A stretch of 64,000 nucleotides of DNA, from positions 1 through 64,000 of the forward strand of contig JBBJOW010000012.1 in the NCBI GenBank assembly GCA_037724045.1, written 5' to 3'. Positions within the stretch are counted from its first letter, which is position 1. Each line of letters begins with the position of its first letter. This DNA comes from DATLGB01 sp037724045. GTDB taxonomy: Bacteria; Actinomycetota; Thermoleophilia; Solirubrobacterales; Solirubrobacteraceae. The notes under the pieces are model-generated. The model saw only the letters and a program-made list of their open reading frames with translations. It did not search any database and was not told the DNA's origin. The translations under genes and the position numbers were made by a program. This document shows positions 7,515 to 15,016 of this stretch, piece by piece.

Positions 7515-7933
7515 TCGTCTACTTCGACACGTCGGCGCTGATCAAGCTGATCATCGACGAGCCGGGCTCCGCGCTCGCCGTGGAGCTCTGGGATCGAGCC
7601 GCCTTCCTCGTCTCAAGCCAACTTGTCTACCCGGAGGCACGCGCTGCGCTCGCAGCGGCTGCTCGCGCGGGCCGCGTCGATGAACCGACACATGTCAACG
7701 CGGTTGCCGCGCTCGAAGATCTCTGCTCCGAGCTGCGCATCATCGCGATCGACGAGCCACTCGCCCGCCAAGCCGGCGACCTCGCCACCGAACACGCCCT
7801 GCGCGGCAACGACGCTGTCCACCTCGCATGCGCCCTGCACCTCGAGGGCGATGACATCCTGCTGGCAACGTGGGACAACACCCTCAACTCCGCCGCGCGC
7901 GCGACCGGCCAGCTCACCGCCAACGACACCTGA
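7511..7933 (+). CDS. PIN-domain toxin (VapC-like ribonuclease)
   Basis: A 140-residue PIN-domain RNase, toxin partner of the Phd-type antitoxin. The acidic residues of the fold are visible: YFDTSALIK at the start (Asp6), VYPEARAAL, GNDAVHLACA and TWDNTL. The protein must begin at or before IVYFDTSA, but no ATG, GTG or TTG is available there. A CTG at 7511-7513 overlaps the antitoxin stop as CTGA, where most such pairs have ATGA, so I propose a CTG start. A later GTG (7580) would remove the first catalytic Asp. A hairpin terminator follows 1 bp after the stop. Confidence 0.8.
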   Translation: MIVYFDTSALIKLIIDEPGSALAVELWDRAAFLVSSQLVYPEARAALAAAARAGRVDEPTHVNAVAALEDLCSELRIIAIDEPLARQAGDLATEHALRGNDAVHLACALHLEGDDILLATWDNTLNSAARATGQLTANDT

Positions 7934-7934
7934 T

Positions 7935-7964
7935 CTCGGCGCTCGGTGCGAAACGAGCGCCGAG
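7935..7964 (+). terminator. Hairpin after the Phd/PIN module
   Basis: A perfect 11 bp inverted repeat, CTCGGCGCTCG and CGAGCGCCGAG, is separated by 8 bases immediately after the toxin stop. There is no U-rich tract, as is usual for high-GC actinobacterial terminators. Confidence 0.6.
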
Positions 7965-8014
7965 GGTTCGTCCCCATCCGCGATGCCGTCCCGCGGCTGA
8001 GCTATAAACCGGCC

Positions 8015-9370
8015 ATGGGCAAGGCGAACCGCGAACGACGGGCCGCGAAGGTTCGCAAGCGCAAGCGAGCGAATGGTTCGTCGCGCCCTCCGGGCGCTCG
8101 CGACAACCCGTGGTGGTCCGGTTCGGGCGGCGGGCCGACAGCGTCCGGGGATTCGTGGTTCACGCCCGGTGACCGGTTCATCGTCGCCGTGCGGGCAGAG
8201 CAGTCAGGTGACGCCGCGCTTGCCGCCCGGGCCGTTTCGGTGCTCGCCGCCGAGGCGCCGGCCCGGGTCTCCCGGGAGCTGCTCGAATGCGTCGAGACGC
8301 AGGTCGGCGCGCTGTGGGAGGGCGGGTGGCAGCCGGCCGACATCGACCATCTCGTCGCCCGTCGACTTGGGCGGACCGAGGGCTGCCTTGCCCGCTGGGT
8401 GATCGCGTCCCAGGCGGGCACCTACGAGGATCTTGGCCGGCGGGCGGCGCCGGCGTGGATGGCTCAGCTCGAGCAGATCGAGGCCCGGCGCGACTGGTCA
8501 CCGGGTACCGCCTACCTTCGACAGCTCGGCGGCGAGTGGCCCGAGGCCCTGAGTGCGGCGGTGCGCCTGATGGCGCTCCTGACGTCGCTGCCACGCCTGC
8601 CACAGCTTGTGGACCCGCCGTCGCGCTGGCGCAGCGGCGGGCGCGTCGATGCCGCCACCTTGCCACCTTCGCTGCTGAGCAAGGTCCGGGCACTGCTGGC
8701 CAAGGCCGAGTCGACCACCTTCGATGCCGAGGCGGAAGCGCTCACGGCCAAAGCTCAGGAGCTGATGACCCGCTACCGCATCGACCGGGCGCTGCTCGAG
8801 GCCGACGTCCCGGCGTCTTGTTCGACCCCGGTGGGACGGCGCATCGCTGTCGACGACCCGTACGCCGATGCCAAGGCTGCGCTGCTCGACCAGATCGCGG
8901 GCGCGAACGGCTGCCGGGCGGTCTGGTCCAAAGGCCTCGGATTCACCACCGCGTTCGGCTGCACCGAAGAGCTCGATGGGGTCGAGGAACTGTTCACGTC
9001 ACTCCTCGTCCAGGCCACCGTGGCGTTGAGACGGGAGGGCTCGAAGCACGACCGGTACGGGCGCAGCCGCACCACCCGGTTCCGGCGCTCGTTCCTGGTG
9101 GCCTTCGCCACCCGCATCGGCGGGCGCCTGCGCGACACCGTCGCAGCGACTGTCACGGCCGCCGGTGGCGATACGCGCACCGCCCTGGTGCCCCTCCTCG
9201 CCGAGAGCGACGCCGCTGCCGAGCGAGCAGCGGCGACTGCCTTCCCCGAGGCGGATTCGTTCTCGCCCACCGCCACGGACGGCGAGGGATGGCAGGCCGG
9301 AACCCTTTTCGGCGACGTCGCCGAGATCGGCGCTGGCGGTGCCATCGAGGACGCCGCCCGGGCTGCCTGA
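8015..9370 (+). CDS. DUF2786 domain protein
   Basis: A 451-residue protein with a very basic N-terminus (ANRERRAAKVRKRKRA). Its middle part, about residues 225-275, matches the DUF2786 signature: KVRALLAKAESTTFDAEAEA followed by LTAKAQELMTRYRID. The downstream region, with a Cys-containing segment, is the part usually paired with DUF2786. No enzymatic motif is identifiable. DUF2786 proteins are often found in accessory regions of actinobacteria and phages; the function is unknown. The ATG at 8015 was preferred because the upstream extension crosses the terminator hairpin of the toxin gene. Confidence 0.75.
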   Translation: MGKANRERRAAKVRKRKRANGSSRPPGARDNPWWSGSGGGPTASGDSWFTPGDRFIVAVRAEQSGDAALAARAVSVLAAEAPARVSRELLECVETQVGALWEGGWQPADIDHLVARRLGRTEGCLARWVIASQAGTYEDLGRRAAPAWMAQLEQIEARRDWSPGTAYLRQLGGEWPEALSAAVRLMALLTSLPRLPQLVDPPSRWRSGGRVDAATLPPSLLSKVRALLAKAESTTFDAEAEALTAKAQELMTRYRIDRALLEADVPASCSTPVGRRIAVDDPYADAKAALLDQIAGANGCRAVWSKGLGFTTAFGCTEELDGVEELFTSLLVQATVALRREGSKHDRYGRSRTTRFRRSFLVAFATRIGGRLRDTVAATVTAAGGDTRTALVPLLAESDAAAERAAATAFPEADSFSPTATDGEGWQAGTLFGDVAEIGAGGAIEDAARAA

Positions 9371-9511
9371 GGCTGCGTTGATCGACAGCACCAACCCGTC
9401 GCTGGGAGATCGCCACGCACCCGGGCCAGAGCGTCGACGACCGGGCCGCGTGGTGATCGCTCCGATCGAGCCCTGATAGTCGCCGTCCGATGGCCTGAGT
9501 GGGAGGCCGGC

Positions 9512-9772
9512 TCAACGGTCGTAGACGTCCCGCCGGTGGCCAAGCGTGACGACGACGACCAGCAGCACGTCGTCGGCAACCGTGTAGATGATGCGGTAGT
9601 CCCCAACCCGTACGCGCAGGCCCGGCCGGCCACGCAGTGCGCGCGCCGCCGGTGGACGCGGATCGTCCGCCAGGAGCGCGATCGCCGCTTGGACGCGGTG
9701 GTGGGCCTGCGGATCAAGCTTGCGCAGCGCTCGAACCGCAGCCGGGCGAAGCTCGATCCGATATCGGCTCAA
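9512..9772 (-). CDS. RelE/ParE-family toxin
   Basis: An 86-residue toxin of the RelE/ParE superfamily. It reads YRIELRPAAVRALRKLD at the start, ARALRGRPGLRVRVGDYRII in the middle and GHRRDVYDR at the end, the classic order of these mRNA interferases. The start is a TTG that overlaps the antitoxin stop as TTGA. The antitoxin gene is immediately upstream. Cleavage specificity cannot be predicted. Confidence 0.85.
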   Translation of the reverse strand: MSRYRIELRPAAVRALRKLDPQAHHRVQAAIALLADDPRPPAARALRGRPGLRVRVGDYRIIYTVADDVLLVVVVTLGHRRDVYDR

Positions 9773-10017
9773 TCCCAGCCGAGGTCGGCCTTGGCCTGCT
9801 CCCAGGGAATGTTCGGCCCCTCCTCGGTCATCGCGGCATCGAACGCCGCGACGTCCTCCGCATCCTCCAGCGCAGCCATCATGCGCGCGTAGCGCTCCGG
9901 GCTGATCAGCACCGCCGCGGGACGTCCGTAGCGCTCGAGGAAGACCGGCTCGGTGCGCGCGCGCTCGACTGCGTCGGGGAGATTGTTGCGCGCGGCGCTG
10001 ACATTGATGGTTGCCAC
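9769..10017 (-). CDS. Type II antitoxin, Phd/YefM-like
   Basis: An 82-residue antitoxin. It starts (M)ATINVSAARNNLPDAVERA and continues VFLERYGRPAAVLISPERY, the Phd/YefM fold, with an acidic C-terminal tail (EDAEDVAAFDAA) that should bind the RelE toxin. The GTG start at 10017 follows two direct repeats in the upstream DNA, a probable operator. Translation is coupled to the toxin by a TTGA overlap. Confidence 0.85.
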   Translation of the reverse strand: MATINVSAARNNLPDAVERARTEPVFLERYGRPAAVLISPERYARMMAALEDAEDVAAFDAAMTEEGPNIPWEQAKADLGWD

Positions 10018-10026
10018 ACCATGAAG

Positions 10027-10055
10027 CGTACAACTTCTTGTCGTTTTCGTACAAC
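10027..10055 (-). promoter_or_regulatory. Putative operator/promoter of the RelE module
   Basis: CGTACAAC occurs twice, at 10027-10034 and 10048-10055, with a 21 bp period (two helical turns), just upstream of the antitoxin start. On the minus strand it reads as TTGTAC, 18 bp, TACGCT, a plausible -35/-10 pair. An antitoxin binding these repeats would block its own promoter. Confidence 0.5.
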
Positions 10056-10166
10056 CGTGTCCCTGCTCGATCGCGCTGGGGGCTGCAAAGGCACGCTCGA
10101 GCTCGTTGATCGCCTCGGTCCCGCCGAGCCGGATGGCGCCGACTGGGGCCCGGTATGTCAGCCGTA

Positions 10167-10421
10167 TCAGGCCGCGGCGAGATCCTTCAGGGCGCCGGCG
10201 CGGTCGCGCGCGGCGAGCTCCTGAAAGCCGCCGATGTTCTGCCCGTCGATGACGATCTGGGGGAAGGTCATCAGGCCGGTCTCGGCGGCGAGCTTCGCTC
10301 GACCGTCCGAGTCCTTCGTCAGATTGATCTCCTCGAACGGGATCTTGCGGGCGGTCAGGAGTGACTTGGCCGTGCGGCAGAACCCGCACGGCTCAGCGGT
10401 GTATATGACGACTCGGCTCAT
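10167..10421 (-). CDS. Glutaredoxin
   Basis: An 84-residue thioredoxin-fold protein. The active site is CGFC (AEPCGFCRTAKSLL), preceded by the strand VVIYTA, and the cis-proline loop is MTFPQIVI followed by IGGFQEL. Size and motif order fit class I glutaredoxin or an actinobacterial glutaredoxin-like protein (mycoredoxin type). CGFC differs from the common CPYC. The gene stands alone between the RelE module and recO. Confidence 0.88.
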   Translation of the reverse strand: MSRVVIYTAEPCGFCRTAKSLLTARKIPFEEINLTKDSDGRAKLAAETGLMTFPQIVIDGQNIGGFQELAARDRAGALKDLAAA

Positions 10422-10496
10422 TACTTCACAATTTTACGGCCCCCGGATGGGGCCGTTCCGATTTGTGGCCTGGATGGCCACAAGGGGTGACCCGCC

Positions 10497-11219
10497 ATGG
10501 GCGCGAGCCTGAAATCGGAGGCCATCGTGCTGCGGTCGATCCGTTACGGCGAGGCCGACCGCATCCTGCACCTCTACACGCCGACGCGCGGCCGGATGAG
10601 CGCGATCGCCAAGGGGGTGCGCAAGGCCAAGTCGCGCTTCGGCGGGCGCCTGGAGCCGTTCTTCCGCATCGAGGGCGTCTTCCACCAAGGTAGGTCCGAC
10701 CTGTTCACCGTGACCAGCGCCAGCACCGTGGCCGGGCACCCGCGGCTGCGCGAGCACGCCGCCACGCTTGACGTCGCCGCCCGCGCCTGCGACGCCGTCG
10801 GGCGCCTGTTCGCAACCGAGGACCCGCACCCCGAGGTCTTCCACCTGCTCGGCAACGAGCTCGCTCTGCTCGACGCGGACCCGTCGCTCGCGACCCCCGC
10901 CAACGGGATCGCCTTCCGCCTCAAGCTCCTGCTGGCCGCGGGGTTGGCACCGCAGCTGAGCGCGTGTGCAAGCTGCGGGGAGGCCGAGCATCTGGCCGGC
11001 TTCAGCGGGGCGGCAGGCGGCGTGGTGTGCCCGGCGTGCGAGGCGGGCTCGTTCCGCCTGGACGCCGCCGGCCACCATTTCCTGGTCGAGGCCCTGGGCA
11101 GGCCGCTTGCCCAGACCCCACCTGCCGTGGCGTCCGCGCTGCGCCAGGCCGACCGTGCCGTGCGCGAGACCGCCGAGCACCACGCAGGTGTGCGGTTGGG
11201 AGAGCTCGCCTCGCGGTAG
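10497..11219 (+). CDS. recO: DNA repair protein RecO
   Basis: A recombination mediator of the RecFOR pathway, 240 residues. An N-terminal OB-fold (LKSEAIVLRSIRYGEADRIL, then RMSAIAKGVRK) is followed by a helical domain and a zinc site built from CASCG and CPAC. The order fits RecO well. The ATG at 10497 follows AAGGGGTGA. ppdK starts 9 bp after the stop. Confidence 0.92.
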   Translation: MGASLKSEAIVLRSIRYGEADRILHLYTPTRGRMSAIAKGVRKAKSRFGGRLEPFFRIEGVFHQGRSDLFTVTSASTVAGHPRLREHAATLDVAARACDAVGRLFATEDPHPEVFHLLGNELALLDADPSLATPANGIAFRLKLLLAAGLAPQLSACASCGEAEHLAGFSGAAGGVVCPACEAGSFRLDAAGHHFLVEALGRPLAQTPPAVASALRQADRAVRETAEHHAGVRLGELASR

Positions 11220-11228
11220 GTTCGGGCG

Positions 11229-13853
11229 GTGACGCAGTGGGTGTACGACTTTGCCGAGGGCGGCCGCGAGATGCGCGACCTCCTCGGCGGCAAGGGCGCC
11301 AACGTCGCCGAGATGACGCGCGTCCTCGGCCCCGACCGGGTGCCTGCCGGGTTCACGATCACCACCGAGGCGTGCGTGTCCTACATGCGCGACGGCGCCG
11401 AGCCCGACGGCATGCAGGAGCAGGTCGGCGAGGCGCTCGCCCGCCTGCAGGAGTCCGCAGGCAAGACGCTCGGCGACGCCGGCGACCCCCTGCTGGTCTC
11501 CGTGCGCTCCGGCGCCCGCGAATCCATGCCGGGCATGCTCGACACGGTCCTCAACCTCGGGCTCAACGACCTGTCCGTGGAGGGGCTCGCGCGGGCGACG
11601 GACAACCCGCGCTTCGCCTGGGACTCCTACCGGCGCTTCGTGCAGATGTTCGGATCGGTCGTGCGGGGGATCGACGAGGACGACTTCGACGAGGTCGACG
11701 GCCGCGACGCCGACGACCTCCGCGCGCTCGTCGACCGCCACAAAGAGGTCTTCCGCGACGCGACGGGCGAGGACTTCCCCCAGGATCCCGCCGAGCAGCT
11801 GCGCCAGGCCATCCGTGCGGTCTTCGACTCCTGGCAGGGCGAGCGCGCCGTCGCCTACCGCCGCGCCGAGGCCATTCCCGACGAGTGGGGCACCGCCGTC
11901 AACGTCCAGCAGATGGTGTTCGGCAACAAGGGGGAGACGTCGGGTTCGGGCGTCGCCTTCAGCCGCGACTTCGCCACCGGCGCACCCGGGCTTTCGGGCG
12001 ACTTCCTGGTCGACGCGCAGGGCGAGGACGTGGTCTCGGGCAACTTCTCCACCCTCGACATCGCCGAGATGGCCGACGTCCTGCCCGAGGCGCACGCCCA
12101 GCTCGTCGAGCAGGTGCGCGTGCTCGAGCGCCACTACCTCAACATGCAGGACGTCGAGTTCACCGTCGAGGACGGCAACCTCTTCTTCCTGCAGACCCGC
12201 GACGCCAAGCGCCCGCCGGCGGCGTCGGTTCGCTTCGCCTGCGACGCCGTCGACGAGGGGCTGCTCGACGTCGACGCGGCGCTGCTGACCTTCAAGGCCG
12301 GCGACCTCGAGCCGCTGCTGCACGAGCAGTTCGACCCGTCGCACAAGGTCGCCGAGCTCGGGCGGGGCGTCGGCGCGTCGCCCGGCGCGGCGAAGGGCGC
12401 CGTGGTCTTCTCCGCCGCCGACGCGGTGGCAGCGGACGAGCCCGTCATCCTCGTGCGCCCAAAGACGCGGCCCGTTGACTACGCCGGGATGGCCGCGGCG
12501 GCAGGCATCCTCACCCGCGAGGGCGGCCACGGCTCCCACGCCGCGCTCGTCGCGCGCGGCAAGGGCTGGCCGTGCGTCATCGGCGTGTCGAAGATGACGA
12601 TCGACCTCGAGCGCGGGGAGTTCTCTCTAGGCGGGAAGACTGTGCGCGCGGGTGACCAGATCGCCATCGACGGCAGCACGGGCATCGTCACCCTCGACGA
12701 CGTCCCCCTGGTCGAACCGGAGCTGGGCGAGCACTTCGCCCGCGTCCTGACCTGGTGCGACGAGCGCCGGCGCCTGGGCGTGCGCGCCAACGCCGACGTG
12801 GGGGAGGACGCGCGGGCGGCGGTCGAGCTCGGCGCGGAGGGCATCGGGCTGTGCCGGACCGAGCACACGCTGCTCACCGACGAGCACAAGCCCAAGATGG
12901 CGGGGATGATCATGGCCGCGGACGCCGATGAGCGCCGCGAGCGCCTCGAGGTGCTGCTGCCGCTGCAGCGCGAGGTGTTCGCCGAGCTGTTCGCGGCGAT
13001 GGGGGAGCGGCCGGTGACCGTGCGGCTGCTCGATCCGCCGCTGCACGAGTTCCTGCCCGACATGGCCGACCTCGCGGCGGACGTCGGGCACCTCGAGGAG
13101 CGCCTGGACGTGGCGCGGATCGAGGTCACCGACGACCTCGAGGACCTCGAGGACGATCTCGCCGAGCTGCGCACGCTCTTCAAGCGGGTCGAGGAGATAC
13201 ACGAGGAGAATCCGATGCTCGGGACGCGCGGCTGTCGCCTGGGCATCCTCTATCCCGAGATCTACGAGATGCAGGTCGACGCGCTGCTCCAAGCGCGCAC
13301 CGAGGCGAGCGACGCCGTCTCCCTGGAGATCATGGTCCCGCTCGTCGACTACGAGCAGGAGCTGATCGAGGTGCGCAGGCTGATCGACGGCGTGGCCGAG
13401 CGTCACGGTCTGAAAGCCGGCGAGGACTTCGCCGTCGGGACCATGATCGAGCTGCCGCGTGCGTGCTTCGTCGCCAACCTGCTCGCCGAGCACGCTGAGT
13501 TCTTCTCCTTCGGCACCAACGACCTGACCCAGACGGCGCTCGGCTTCTCACGCGACGACGTCGAGTCGAAGTTCGTGCCGTACTACATGGAGCGCGGCTG
13601 GATCGACCGCTCGCCATTCGAGACGATCGACAAGCCGGGCGTCGGCTGGCTCGTCCGGCTGGCCGCCTGGGTGGGGCGCGAGGCGCGCCCGGGCCTCAAG
13701 CTCGGCATCTGCGGCGAGCACGGCGGCGACCCCGAATCGATCGACTTCTTCCACATGGCCGGCCTGGACTACGTGTCCTGCTCGCCGTTTCGCATCCCGA
13801 TCGCCCGGGTCGCCGCCGCCCAGGCCGCCCTGCGCCACGCCGCGGATAAGTGA
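11229..13853 (+). CDS. ppdK: Pyruvate, phosphate dikinase
   Basis: An 874-residue enzyme, standard length, that interconverts pyruvate, ATP and Pi with PEP, AMP and PPi. Domains in order: an ATP-grasp nucleotide-binding domain (GGKGANVAEMTR, VPAGFTITTEAC, SVRSGARESMPGMLDT), a phosphohistidine domain with EGGHGSHAALVARG (His437) and a PEP/pyruvate TIM barrel with GLCRTEHTLL, TRGCRLGI, FGTNDLTQTALGFSRDD and LGICGEHGGDP (Cys828). All catalytic residues are seen. The start is GTG. It lies between recO and dgt, and its role is likely PEP supply or gluconeogenesis. Confidence 0.95.
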   Translation: MTQWVYDFAEGGREMRDLLGGKGANVAEMTRVLGPDRVPAGFTITTEACVSYMRDGAEPDGMQEQVGEALARLQESAGKTLGDAGDPLLVSVRSGARESMPGMLDTVLNLGLNDLSVEGLARATDNPRFAWDSYRRFVQMFGSVVRGIDEDDFDEVDGRDADDLRALVDRHKEVFRDATGEDFPQDPAEQLRQAIRAVFDSWQGERAVAYRRAEAIPDEWGTAVNVQQMVFGNKGETSGSGVAFSRDFATGAPGLSGDFLVDAQGEDVVSGNFSTLDIAEMADVLPEAHAQLVEQVRVLERHYLNMQDVEFTVEDGNLFFLQTRDAKRPPAASVRFACDAVDEGLLDVDAALLTFKAGDLEPLLHEQFDPSHKVAELGRGVGASPGAAKGAVVFSAADAVAADEPVILVRPKTRPVDYAGMAAAAGILTREGGHGSHAALVARGKGWPCVIGVSKMTIDLERGEFSLGGKTVRAGDQIAIDGSTGIVTLDDVPLVEPELGEHFARVLTWCDERRRLGVRANADVGEDARAAVELGAEGIGLCRTEHTLLTDEHKPKMAGMIMAADADERRERLEVLLPLQREVFAELFAAMGERPVTVRLLDPPLHEFLPDMADLAADVGHLEERLDVARIEVTDDLEDLEDDLAELRTLFKRVEEIHEENPMLGTRGCRLGILYPEIYEMQVDALLQARTEASDAVSLEIMVPLVDYEQELIEVRRLIDGVAERHGLKAGEDFAVGTMIELPRACFVANLLAEHAEFFSFGTNDLTQTALGFSRDDVESKFVPYYMERGWIDRSPFETIDKPGVGWLVRLAAWVGREARPGLKLGICGEHGGDPESIDFFHMAGLDYVSCSPFRIPIARVAAAQAALRHAADK

Positions 13854-13910
13854 CGAAAGTGCGTCGTCGTGGTCAGGCGACCGCGCGGCGATGCGACACT
13901 GGGGAAGGCA

Positions 13911-14852
13911 ATGGACGCGACGCCCTCCTACCCCGTCGTGCGAGCGGTGCCCGAGGAGGAGTGCACGCTGCGCACCCCCTTCCAACGCGACCGCGACCGG
14001 ATCGTGCACTCCAAGGCGTTCCGGCGGCTCATGCATAAGACCCAGGTGTTCGTGGCGCCCGAAGGCGACCACTACCGCACACGCCTGACCCACACGCTGG
14101 AGGCGACGCAGGTCTCGCGCACGGTCGCGCGCGCGCTGCGCCTCAACGAGGACCTCGTCGAGGCGATCGGTCTCGGCCACGACCTCGGCCATCCGCCCTT
14201 CGGGCACATCGGCGAGGACGTCCTCGACCGCGCGGGCCGGGAGCGTTTCGGCCGCGGCTTCCGCCACAACGAGCAGTCCCTGCGGGTGGTGGAGCGGCTG
14301 GAGAAGCTGAACCTGACCGACCCCGTCCGCGACGGGATCCTGCGCCACTCCTCGGGCGCCGGGGAGCCGGCCACGCTCGAGGGGAAGATCGTGCGGCTCG
14401 TGGACCGGATCGCTTACATCAACCACGACATCGACGACGCGCTGCGCGCCGGCGTCATCGAGCTCCGCGACCTGCCCGAGCGCGAGATCGCCGTGCTGGG
14501 GGAAACCGGGTCGCGGCGCATAGACACGCTGGTGCACGACCTCGTGGAGCACTCAGAGGTCGCGGGGGACATCGTGCAGGGCGACGCGGTCGGCGCCGCG
14601 ATGCTCAAGCTGCGCGCGTTCATGTTCCAGCGCGTCTACATGGGCGACGCGGCCCGCCAGGAGCACGCCCGCATCGAGCGCGTCCTGCGCGGCCTGCACG
14701 ACTGGTACGCCGAGCACCCGTCCGAGCTGCCCCCTGCCACGGACGACGCGACGCTCGCCGAGCGGGTGACGGACTACATCGCCGGCATGACCGACCGCTT
14801 CGCCACCCGCGCGTGGACGGACCGGGCGGTGCCGCAGGGGTTCGCGTCCTAG
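13911..14852 (+). CDS. dgt: dGTPase-like HD-domain dNTP triphosphohydrolase
   Basis: This HD-superfamily enzyme hydrolyses dNTPs to nucleoside and triphosphate (313 residues). Motifs: RTPFQRDRDRIVHSKAFRRL and KTQVFVAPEGDHYRTRLTHT at the start, HD motif GLGHDLGHPPFGHIGE, FRHNEQSLRV, and RLVDRIAYINHDIDDA carrying the last metal Asp. The ATG at 13911 is preceded by GGGGAAGG. The stop TAG (14850-14852) is the first three bases of a family A repeat. dnaG follows beyond the repeat, the usual dgt-dnaG neighbourhood of Gram-positive bacteria. Confidence 0.92.
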   Translation: MDATPSYPVVRAVPEEECTLRTPFQRDRDRIVHSKAFRRLMHKTQVFVAPEGDHYRTRLTHTLEATQVSRTVARALRLNEDLVEAIGLGHDLGHPPFGHIGEDVLDRAGRERFGRGFRHNEQSLRVVERLEKLNLTDPVRDGILRHSSGAGEPATLEGKIVRLVDRIAYINHDIDDALRAGVIELRDLPEREIAVLGETGSRRIDTLVHDLVEHSEVAGDIVQGDAVGAAMLKLRAFMFQRVYMGDAARQEHARIERVLRGLHDWYAEHPSELPPATDDATLAERVTDYIAGMTDRFATRAWTDRAVPQGFAS

Positions 14853-15016
14853 ATGGTTGATTTCGAATACTCCGTGGTCGTGCTTGCGCGTCAGGTGGAT
14901 GCCGGGCGCCGACCGGATCCGAAGGGAATACGGACGTATTCACGAGGATTCGGGTGGCGATCCGGCGCCGCCTGGCGCGCGAGCACGCGCCACCCGAATT
15001 TGGAATCAACCATCTA
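14850..15016. repeat. Family A palindromic repeat, subfamily A1, copy 1
   Basis: This 167 bp element fills the whole dgt-dnaG gap. The left end is TAGATGGTTGATT and the right end AATCAACCATCTA. The inner arms are imperfectly complementary and the centre is GAATACGGACGTATTC. The first TAG is the dgt stop, and the dnaG GTG begins at the base after the right end. It contains GAGGA (14944-14948) and a GTG (14954) opening a 21-codon frame that runs in frame into dnaG. It is almost identical to the reverse complement of 18808-18974. Confidence 0.92.

Noticed and set aside
7965..8014. tRNA-like strings on the minus strand (TATAGCTCAG) and GGTTCGTCC on the plus strand before the DUF2786 gene
   Set aside because: No acceptor, anticodon or T stems can be paired around them into a cloverleaf; not called as a tRNA.
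9371..9511. Gap between the DUF2786 gene and the RelE module
   Set aside because: No reading frame, repeat or hairpin stands out; nothing called.
10060..10166. Gap upstream of the RelE module
   Set aside because: The frame RAPVGAIRLGGTEAINELER on the minus strand looks faintly protein-like but matches no family I know and has no start.
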